From contig NW_024037059.1 of assembly GCF_015706575.1 (NCBI RefSeq), positions 28,220,129 to 28,284,128 of the forward strand: a DNA stretch of 64,000 nucleotides, read 5' to 3'. How positions within the stretch are numbered: the first letter of the stretch is position 1; each line of letters opens with the position of its first letter. Below are positions 39,201 to 51,200 of this stretch, in pieces. The notes beneath the pieces were generated by a model, which saw nothing but the letters and a program-made list of their open reading frames with translations, did no database searches and was not told where the DNA came from. The position numbers and the translations under genes are program-made. This stretch comes from Patiria miniata (lineage: Eukaryota > Echinodermata > Asteroidea > Valvatida > Asterinidae).

Positions 39201-42200
39201 TGAATACATCGGAAGGTTTCAGATATATATATATTTTTGGATATGACACACATGTATTTTCAGATATGACACACATGTATTTTCAGTTATGACACACATG
39301 CATTTTCAGATATGACACACAAGTATTTTTTTTAAAAGATATGACACACAGGCATTTTTAAAAAATGATATGACACACATGTATTTTCAGTAATGTGACA
39401 CATGTATTTACAGATATGACATAAATGTATCTATAGATATGACACACATGTATTTTCAGATTTAACATGCACTTATTTTCAGATAAGACACATGAATATT
39501 TTCAGATACGACACACATGTATTTTCAGATATGACATACAAGTATTTTCTGATCGAAACTTAGATAGTGGAAGACAAGCGCAAATGACTATACCTTGAAC
39601 ACAGTGGTATGAAGTAGTGAGGTAGACGTGGACGTTGCTCTGCGAGCACGGGTAGCTGAACTCAGACACGTCAGCCAGACCCCCGCACCGCGTGGTGTTG
39701 TCGCAGTCGCTCTCCACAGCACTCTGCACAGTGTCAGACGAGCAGGGCAGAATGCTGGTGGAGAAAGCGCCCTCTTGTGGGCAGGTCTGCCAGTCAGCAG
39801 TGCGCCCCCACTGTACATCGGTGACGTTGACTTTGTGGGTGTCAGGACAGGCAATCAGCCAGTCATTCTCGCCACACACAGTATAGGTTGTCGATTCTGT
39901 TTTTTCAAAATAAATTATTTTGTTAAAGGGAATATACATCATTTGCTTTTGCTGTAATTTTCAGAAATGGATGGAATTGGGGGATTGGAAATATAAAGCA
40001 AATATAGTTACACTGACTTTTTGGAGGTTTTGGGTTCGAAAATGCTATAAAAACCAAGAAAAACGATCATTTACCTGTAGTCTTGTTCCCTGACTCCATA
40101 TATATAAGAAGAAACAGAGCAGTTTACATACATTGGGGAATTGTAAGGTCAGGGAACCAGTCTAGCTGGCTCGTACCCGTTCATAGGTTTGTAATCGATT
40201 GCAAACAAGTGCAATAGTCAATTGGGGCCAGTATTTGAAAAAAAGCCAGTTGTTTCCAACGCTGATCGGCCGATCAGCGTTGGAAATTGATACAAAAATA
40301 CCACTTTTCTTGAAAATGACAGTATACCAGGTGCCATAATTTTACAGGATGCTTTAGACTGTCATTTACCAACGTCCTATTAAGGTATTTCGCAAAAACT
40401 TGGTAGTTTTATTTTTCGATGTTTGCAAATGTTGTATATTCCCTTTAAAGTTAAGTGGGAAAAGTTTGATACAGTGGAAACAACCTTGTGTTTCTACATA
40501 TTTTGTTTCTCCCGTTCTTGATGCATGCTTCTACGTATGTAACCTACCACCACAAAATGAGAATGAGGTTGGACTTGAGATATGTTTTATTTCTGGATTT
40601 TGCTGAACAAAACCTTTTTTATGGTATATCACATTTTGGGCGGCAAGTTTAGTAACGGAAATACCGCCAACTAAGCTGAAGTAGTTTTGGGAAAATGGCA
40701 TTTGAAAATCCCGCTTTCGTATTACAGTGAGTGAAGATTCAAGTTATAAAACAGGACGAAAATAGGTTTTATCAAAACAATTAGGAAAGGTATAGATAAG
40801 GACTTTAATTGATACCGACTGAGGTTCACCAGAAAATAAAGGATCGACCACCTCTTCAAATTTTGGCTTTTGCCCTACTGTATTGACAAATGGCATTTTC
40901 TGACTTAACGATCATTTCATGTTGACAGGTCACTTAGTGCTCCTAATTGTGAGACCATTACACTTTTTTGTGGTAAATATCATCCTCTGCAGTGACCAAA
41001 AATTACTAACACGTCAAAACTTTGCTTGCAAAAGAAAAAACATCTCAAAACCCACCATGGAAAAGCCATGGTGCCAAAACTACCAAAGAACATTGAAGAG
41101 TATTTTGTTGCAGTTCTGAAAATGCAAAGCAGCACTATAACTTTGCAACGATTTTGCCAAGAATTCATAGAGAAAACACAAGTGTCCGTTATCAAGATTT
41201 TTGAGGAAAATGTCAGTTATGCCAATTTAATGAAAATCATCAAAGGCTGCCAAGTTTAGAATAGTGAAGAAAGAAGTCGTTTATGAACACTTACGCCTTT
41301 CATATTCGCATGCAAAGTTCCTGATGTCAGCACAGTCTACAGACACCCATCGTCCGTCTTTTTCCTTAGACAGTGCCGTGCATTCATCAAACGCATCATC
41401 AGAAGGATTTTCAGCCGCCCAGGCTGAGTAGGCATAGAATGTCTCGTCACTCCAGACGAAAGTCTTGAAATCATCCCTCCTGTTCAGATCAATTAAGAAG
41501 TCCGTCTCGTCGTAGGCTCGGGGAAAGTTCTCCAAGAATTCTTGCTCGCGAAGTGAGTTAATGATTACCAGATGGCCGCCTGGGTATTATTTTGATAAAA
41601 ATAAAACTAAATTATCTTGAAAAGAAAAGAAGGCTTAGGCCAAAAAAAAAAGTCTCCAGTTTCTGGTATGGAGCTTGCCCAAAAAGTGGTGCGGCGACGC
41701 GTTTTTTTTTTTTTTTACCTGATTTTTGTGCTTCAAATGTCGGCTGATGACTGCAAATGGTGCCCGACTAAACTCAGTGCAAATATATGGGAGTCCAGAG
41801 AGGCCACATAAAGCTTATTCTCGACCATAACCCAATCTAAAAACACGTTAAAATTGTGCAGCAGCAGGATTCCAGTCAAACCAGTGAGTTTGGCAGTTTT
41901 GAGACATCATCTTTCATTGAAAAAAAAAAACTTTTTCATTTTGCCGACGCGCATGGCTACGGCGACGCGCGCGCATACCAGAAACCGGAGACTTTTTTTT
42001 TTTTGGCCTTATTGGTAGGCTGTGCATTTTCAAAAGATTTAGCATTTCAATTATTCCTAATATTCGAGTATGGATTTTGAAAATGCATTGATGACAACCC
42101 TCCTGCTGTCTGAACAGTCACAGACGGTCAAAAAATCAATCCTATTCCCTGCCATGCCTCGTACACAAGCTGTCACCAACAGTCAGATCACATTTCAAGC

Positions 42201-45200
42201 AAGCACTGTGACTAGATAAAATTCAGTCAACAGACAAAAACAGACAAGTGGTATGCACAGCTGGTTTGTCAATCACCTACAGTCAAAGCATAGCTGTGCC
42301 AGTCACCAACAGTCAGATCATATGTTGAGCAGACATTGTGAATAGTCAAATTCAGTCAAAATATAGCTGCGTCAAGTTACATAAACAGTCACAGCCAGTC
42401 AATCCTGCAGGGAAGCTCTTAACCGTTGAAAACAGTCACTTTATTGATTTTGACTGAAAGGTAATAGGAGATTTAAGTTAAACATGCGCCCACCTAAATT
42501 GGCCACCAATTGGACTTTGAATGCTCGTGAGCTTGTCTTAAATCAGCACACAGTTAATTAAACATGTTTTTATATTATGGTTTCTGACAGAATATTTCCA
42601 TGGGAATAGAGAGATTTCAAGTTCTGAGCTTGCAGGTTCCAAGTAAGTTCATATGCTTATGTTAACTACCTTCGCTCTCGCACACACTCTTGGAAGACGA
42701 CCAGTTCCTGGTGTCGTTCCGATAGAACTTGTAGCAGGAATTCTCGAAGGCTGACCAGCCGTTCTTGCAGACAGATGGAACTGCATGGTGTAAAAAAAAG
42801 GACGTAATGTAAATATTCTAGTCAAATTTTTCAAGTGATATTTTTAGTCCTACCAAAATCGTTGAAGCTTCCATTCATCCCGAAAACTAAAATAATATCA
42901 GGCGTTTATACCTGCAGCGCTACATCCATACAGCTCAAGTCTCAGCCCAACGGGGTCAGTCGTGTTGATCTCTGATTGGATGCGTAGGTAGCGCAGGGTC
43001 AAAGGTCGTAGGTCATCCTCCCCATCTGCAGTCAACTCAACGAGGGTCACATCAATGCTGTCAACTGGTCCCGAAAGAATCTACAGCAGTCATAGAAAAG
43101 AAGTATACATTAGTTTAATGAAAAGTTATTGCAGTTCCAACTACAAATATGAATTACAAACTGAAATGTGTCACAAAATTGACGGTCAGCTTAGTAAAAC
43201 TTGGGCTAGTCAAACAGCTAGTATAACAGAAAATTCCTGTCACTAATTTCTTAGCAGCAGCAAAAATTAAGGTACGCGTGCACTTTTGTCCCCAGATTGC
43301 TGAAATTAGGTATTTTATATTGTTTACTGACATTATTTCAAAGGTGATGTGTGTCCGACCACTGTCGGAAACTGATCCAAAAATTCCACTTCACTTGAAA
43401 ATGACATCACACCAGGTGCCATGTTTTCTCAGGATACTTGAGGCTATTTTGATCACTTACAGTCAAGTAAGGTATTTCACACAAAAACAATGGTAGTTTG
43501 CTTTTTTGATATTTTGCAAATGTTGTATATTACCTTTATTTATGTCATTAATGAGCAAAATAATAAACTCCCTCCGTACTAAAAAATAATGACAGTCCTG
43601 CAAACTCTACCTGTGTCTCGATGCTGTTCATTTTCCGCATGGCGTTCCAAATCACATTGTCCTCACTATAGTGCAGGCTGAATTGGCTCATTCCCACGTC
43701 CCCCTCTGGTAACTCAACACCCTGCAGGGCTATCCCGGTCAAAGTCACCCTCTCCCCAAAGTCCACCATCAACCACTGGTCAAGGGAACTGACCAGGTCG
43801 CCCGGTTCAGACACCCAGCCGTTAAGCCCAGAGGCAGGACTTTCTGGGTTGTGCAACTGGGCGCATTGAGGGTGGTACTTGGTGGAATTACTCGGCAGGG
43901 CGGTGTCGCTACTCAAAGTGGAGTTCAGGATTGAGGACACGGTGATGCGATCCATGTCAAAAGCGTGGTCAGCGATTCCGAACGTGTCGAAGCAAACTGT
44001 GAAAAAAGGCAACGTAATGGTGTCATTTTTTAAAAAGCACAGAAATTTGAACCACTGTCAAACCAAAGAAGAAAAAATCATGAGTATGCCATGCCAGAGC
44101 GCAACAAAAAGTCGGCTGAAAAGGCGCGATTTAACAGGTATGACGACAAAAATTGGAAGCGCATACATTAATAATAATGGTAGTTTGGGAGGCTAATCAT
44201 CTTTACTCGCAGCTGGGTTGCTAAATCGGGAAGGACGCGGCTACAACATGGTTGGGCCGCTGGCACTTAAAGGCGCCTATGGCTGCCGGCCACATCGACC
44301 CATTAAGACCACGGAGCACAGCCTGAGATCGAAAGTGTTTGATTTTTCCGGAGGGAGGAAAACCAGAGGGCCCAGAGAAAAACCCTCGTGGCACAGGAGA
44401 GAACCAACGCACAACTCTACTCACACGTGATCCGCGGCCAGGATTCGAACCGTGGTCACCTTGGTGAGAGGCGAGCGCTTTACGCACAAGCCGCCCATAT
44501 TCATTACGTGAAACTCCCATTTGCCAAAACCCCTGACCTGTACCTACCGATTTCACTGTGACTCTTATCAGCTGTTATCAGTAAAGTAATTATAAGATAA
44601 ACACTTACCCTGGCACCCACTTCCCCAGGGCCAGTGACCATGAGCTGGTGGTGTCAAATAACGGAAACCTTGAAGAGCATGGCTGAAGTCGGACTGTTTC
44701 TTATTTGATATCTCGAGATATATTTGATCGATTTTTATGATTCAAAGTTGCTCACATAATAACTTTTGACACTTTTCCAAATACTTTACATTATAAACAA
44801 GAACCTAGTAGACTTTGGTAGATATTTTTTGTCAGTAAGCTCACAGGCAGAGGCACCATACACCACCTGTTCACGGCTCGTTAACTCTTGATCAGATAAG
44901 AGAGATCGCGTTGAAAGCTGCTGAATCTGGAATCGGTAGGTACGACCCGAGTTTGTCATAGGCAAACTCGGGTCTAGCTCAAATGGGAGATTCACATAAT
45001 GTAATGTATGCACTGTTGGCACAGAGAAAAATCTAACGCTCATTTACTGATTGGCATTCATTTTTTGGCTTATTGGCTTCATTTGTGCCTCCCTTCAAAT
45101 ACAAAATGCAGTATGCATTGATTGAACGGAATGAACAAATGACCAAACATATTACCAGTGGTTGAGGGTGCTTCATCAGCTGTGTTAGAGGAAGAACAGC

Positions 45201-48200
45201 CGTAGATTCTGACCGTTATTGATATGCCAATGTTGACCTGGGTGGGTACCAGTCGCAGATAGACTGCCTCAATTACGTTGGCTAGGGGGTTGGTAATAAA
45301 CTGGTCAGCGTCAGAGTTACCAATGAACACCTATGAAATAAAATAAATGAATACACAATGTGTTGTGTCAATGGATGTCTGACAGCTCAGAACAGACCCT
45401 CCTGTGTGTCAATCAAGCAGTGTGCATTGACCATTAAAGGCAGAGTAGATCATTTGCAGCTATCCAAAAAGTAATCAACAACATTATTGTTGACAAGCTT
45501 ACTTGGTTTAAAGGTACATTGTAGTAATGACACTTCCTGTGAAATTATTCCTTTTGGCATGCTATCATTTTGAAGATAAGGTGTTCTTAGATTGTTGTGG
45601 AGTGTCATGGCCTATAATGGTTAAGAGCAGTGGACTCATGCTCTGGTGTTTCAGAGGCAACAGTGGTGTGGGTTCAAGCCCGGGTGGACACTTGTGCCCT
45701 TAAGCAAGGCACTTAACCATTATTGCTCCGTCGTTCGGATGGGACGTAAAGCCATAGGTCCCGTGTGTTGTGTAATGCAATGCACATGAAAGAACCCATG
45801 CAGTGACACTTATCGCTAAGAGAAGGGGTTTGCCCTGGTGTTTCTGGCCTACTCTTAAACTCCCCTGCGGAGTCCTGAGGAGAAAAACAAACCAAGAACC
45901 AAGAAGTTAAATACTGTATTGACAACATTTTTTTACTCAGGGCGGGTGACACTTTCTTTCTGAAGGCAGAGGCAAAAATTATCACATGCATGCATCACAG
46001 ATTGAACTGCCAAATTGTGCTCGTCACATCAATTTTCTATTTATTTTAGCAGTTCCTGATGACTTACCCTGGGTTGACCATCCTCAAGATACAGGGCCCA
46101 GTCCACGTCATTCTGGCTGAAGTACAAGTAATAGCCCAACACCCAGTTACTGCCTTTGCCTTCGGTGCTGATCATGGTAATTGTATGAAGCGACGACAAC
46201 GTGATCTTCAGGTAGTCTGGTGACCCGGACTGTTCAGCGAGAGTGCTGCTTAGTAGAGTACTGCTGCTGCTACAAGCTGGATATTGGGAGACAGACATTT
46301 TTTTAAAGTCATTCTGAGTGGTTCAACTCTGTGGTGTGACAGTACTGACAATGTCAGTACATTTTATAATAATTAATTTTCAATTACTCCACATTTTTTT
46401 GGTCAAAAAAATGTATACTCCACAAGTTCCCGATTGAGACATAGATTATTGTGGGTGCCCCTGTAACCCTGGTTGAACTACTGACACAGACTTTCTGAGG
46501 CAAAGATCAGACCCAGGCCAACTCCCATATGATTTGTAGTGTCACCTGTAGTGCTGTAATTGTATCGTATGGTAAGTATAGCTGCTGTATCAAAAAGCCA
46601 ACAATCATCCTGTCACTAGGCCCAGTCTTGAAGCCTGAAAACAGGTGGTCCTCGTCCTTGATAGCTATACACGTAGCCTCCCAAAAACATCTTTTGTCCT
46701 TTTTTTAGACATATGTAACCCTCTGTAAAGAGAGTTTTTGTTTTTGGCACAAAAACAGATCCACTTTGTGAGCAGACTCAGGCTCCCGGTCCGTACATTA
46801 TCGATACTATCTGTGTGGCGGGAACCAGCCTACCCTTCGAGAACGGGAATTGTCTGGCAGCCAATAATTCGCAATTGTAAAGTAATAATTCAATAACTAA
46901 ACATGGGCCTATTCTTTTAGGTCTAAGTCTCATTCAAAAGTGAATAACTTTACATATTGCTAGAAAAAAAAACAATCATGAACAGGACTCAGAAATATAT
47001 CAAGAGACAGCAACTATAAATTTGCATTTTTTCCTTTAAGAATTCCGTAATAATTCAATACCTGTAGGATCATACATTCCGTAGAGTTCAGTCCGTAGGC
47101 ACGGAGCGTCATTCCATTCATGGGGGTACAGGCGGATGGACACTACGTCACTCAACGAAGGTTCAAGCTCAGTTTTAACCACACCAGTCTTGTCAATATT
47201 GCCGTAAAATATCTGGAAAAAAAAGAATCACAAGAGAAATTATTAAGGGAATAAATAGGTTTTGGGAACTTCCATGGTCCGAACCAAAGCAAAGGACATT
47301 ATCGGTGACCAGGCCATGACCAGGCCCCGGTTTTAAATGACTTGTTTAATTCAGCCAAGCACATATTTATTCCCATTCGTGTCAGTCAAATATCAGAACA
47401 AATCAAAAATTATAAGTTTTCAACAATACTGTTCCACAATTTTACTCCATGTTTCAAAACACATTCTAGCTATGTTATATGGTATGTGTCTCTCGCGAAT
47501 AGTTCGTAAATATCTCCTTACGTAGAAGTCAAAATTATAATTTCTAACAATATTGTTCCACAATTTTACTTCATGTTTTATTTAAACAGGTTCTAGCTAT
47601 GTTACATGGTATGTGCCTCTCGCGAGTAGTCATAAATATCTCCTTATGTGGAAGTTAGCGTCGTAAGTGCGACACTTCGTAGGTGTACTTATAGCACAAA
47701 ACATTGACTGTTATATGTTTTTTTTATCATTTTTAAGACATTATACGAAATGGTGGAGGCATGATGCAGTTTTAACGGAAAACAAGCTCGCGGGGGACTA
47801 GTTACCTTAAAATATCAACTGAAATATTCCAGGCTAACTCATATTTACACTGGTGCATTTTCCATTTACAACACCACGCACATCGTCCCAGTATTAAAGT
47901 CTCGTTTATGTAATTTTTATGACATAAAACAGGCTTACAAAAGGACGCACCTTATTTTGCAATGACTACTAGACAAGTCTTTCAACAAATTGTATTAAAT
48001 GGGTCATATGACGCGTTGCAAGTTACGATGTGTTATGTGTTTCTTTGTGAAATTAGGTGCTGGTAACACGGACAAAACATACTCTCTTGTTTTACCAAAC
48101 TCTCTAGGACAATGCTTTGTGTTTCCCTTTGTCCCTGTAATATAACACTCTCCCACAGACTAAGCACACAAACTTACTACAGAGGACCATTTCCAACAAA

Positions 48201-51200
48201 AGACCCAACTCCCGAGGACTGAAAGGATCTGTTGTTCTCCCTTTGCGTGTCGGTCCTCGGGGGTTATGTAGAAAAAGTACAGAGGGACAACATAGAGACA
48301 GACAGAGAGCCCGCCAAACCGCCAAACCAACAAACCTTAGCATCACCATTGGAGTCCTCATAGTTACTCCACGTTTCTCCATCGGTGCTGTAGGACATGT
48401 TGTAGTACGTGACCCACTGGTCCCCTGTCTCCATGCCTTGGACACCAATCATGCTCAGCAGGGCTGGTGTGGTTAGATCTATCTGTAGCATATGGGGACC
48501 GGTGGTGTTGACTGGTTCCCAACACAACTGACCTGAACAATTACAAGGTAGTATTTCACTGCTTAATTTGGTAAATAAGCAACATAGAAAAGTTTACACT
48601 CTTCTTAATTTAGCAAGATGAATTTGGTATCACTAAAGGCATATAGGATCATTTGCATTTATCCCAAAAGTCACCTACTAAAATATTACTTTGACTAAAA
48701 GATCGTACTGATACTAAACATCCATGAAATTATTCCGTCTGGCTTGCCGTCATTTAGGAGAAATCTAGAAATGTAGGTGATTTCCAACTATCAGTCAATT
48801 GACTGATTTTTGGAAATAAATGAGTGCTATTGACAAAATCTTGTTTTGTGATCAAAAGCTTGTGAATGGTTTTTCACTGTTTTCTTAAAGAGTATTATAT
48901 CCACTGAGCTGAAACTTCAACAGGCTAAGTTTTGAACATTCTTCTTTGGATTTTGAGTGGTGGTATTATTTTTAAAATGAACAAAATGCATGAAATGCAA
49001 ATGATCCTATATGCCTTTAACATTTGCGGCAAAATTTGTTGCAACTGTAAACATGATAACATTTTTTTGCTCATTTGCAACGAGATTGTCTTGAGGCCAT
49101 AAAAATTGCAACTTGGGAGATTTGTTTAGAAAAAAATTATGCTGAGACAATTCAAACGTTGAATGTAAAAAAACACAAATTTGTATAAAATGGTTGTACA
49201 AAAAACATGGACTACATCACAGTAGATTTAAACATAAAAACATTAGTTTTTCAGAAAAAAAGCCTGTCGATTATTTTCAATCTTTTGTTACTCTCACCGC
49301 CTGTAGTGCCGATGTTCAGTCGGGCGTGCCAGGGTTGGTTGTCTGTGAGTGATTTGACCGATGACGCAGTGATCTGGTCGTCCTTGATCCGTCCGTCAAT
49401 CATTCCCAGAGTTTCATAGTTGTCTGTCCAATCAAAATTTATTAATTGATTAAATATGCAAATTACATGCAAATCACGTCAGGCATGCAAATTACATGTA
49501 TTCAGAAAAGTGAGCGGAGTCAATGGCAAGGCAGTGATCTGGTCATCGGTGATCTGTCCATCAATCATTCCTAGGGTTTGATAGTTGTCTGTCCAATCAA
49601 AATTTACAACTTGATTAAATATGCAAATTACATGCAAATCACGTCAGGCATGCAAATTACATGTATTCAGAAAAGTGAGCAGAGTCAATGGCAAGGCAGT
49701 GATCTGGTCATCGATGATCTGTCCATCAATCATTCCTGGGGTTTCATAGTTTGTCTGTCCAATCAAAATTTACAAGTTGCTTAAATATGCAAATTACATG
49801 CACATATGCATATGACATACATTCAGAAATGTGGGCGGAGTCAAGAGCAAGGTGCTGCTATTTCAAAATTTGGGGATAAGCTTTTTAAAGATATATTTAT
49901 TCAAATGACATCACAAATTTTCAAATTACACGCATTCAAAAATATGGGCAGAGTCAAAAGCAAGGTACTGCTATTTCCAAATTTGGGGATATAGTATTTT
50001 ATAGATATGCAAATTACATGTAATTTACATCATATTTGCCAATTACAATGCGTTTCAGAAATGTGGGCGGAGTCAAGAGCAAGGCACTGCTATTTCCAAA
50101 TTTGGGGATATAGTATTTTATAGATTTGCAATTTACTTGTACTTTACATCATATTTGCCAATTACAATGCGTTTCAGAAATGTGGGCGGAGTCAAGAGCA
50201 AGGTACTGCTATTTCCAAATTTGGGGATATAGTTTATTGAAGATATGCAAAATACATATGAATTACATCAGATTTGCCAATTATAATGCGTTCAGAAATG
50301 TGGGCGGAGTCAAAGCAAGGCTAGCGCTATTAATAAAATTGGGCATTTGTTTTTAATGTGACCTCAGTTCTGTTAGGACTGACCAATACATTTAAGCAAA
50401 TAAAGTTTCCCCAAATAAAATGCTTAATGTCAAATTCATAGCAACAAACAATAACAGTCAAAACACATTGCATAAAACTAAATTGACTTGTACAGTGTGT
50501 ACCAAAAAAAAGCCAACAAAATACAATGGAATGCCAGACATAGAATGAGTAACCAACATAGTATAGGTATGATTCCCACTTTAAAATGAGACTTCAAAGT
50601 CAAAATCTGATAATTTTGACAGAGTTATGAGTAATTTTCCTAGAGAGGTCAAATTGACCATGGGACCAAGTTTTCAATTTTAGGCATCGGGACAAAGGTA
50701 GCCTAATTGCCTCTGTGTGGATATTTGCCTGGCCTTCAAGAAAATGTGTTTTGCGAGTAAACAATTTCAAACACTTTCTTGCTATCACCTCATGCTAAAA
50801 ATGTTGAGCATGTAAACATGTTTACAAATTGGGGAAGTGTTTAGAATTGTGTTTACTAGCCAAACACATTTCTGTAGGCCAGGCAATTATCCACACAGAG
50901 GCTATTAGGCTACCTTTGTCCCAATGCCTAAAATTGAAAACTTGGTCCCATGGTCAATTTGACCTCTCTTTGAAAATTACTCATAACTCTGTCAAAATTT
51001 ATGAGATTTGGACACCTGATGTCTCATTTTAAAGTAGAAAGGCGTATCTTTCAAACCATACCTGTATTATCTATGTTGGTTACACATTCTACGTCTGACA
51101 TTTGCTGGTATTTGGTCTGCATTTTTGTTTATACACACTGTACCAAAAAAAAAGTAAAGGAGCGATATTTTGTCGGTGACACACTGATCACTCACCGCCA

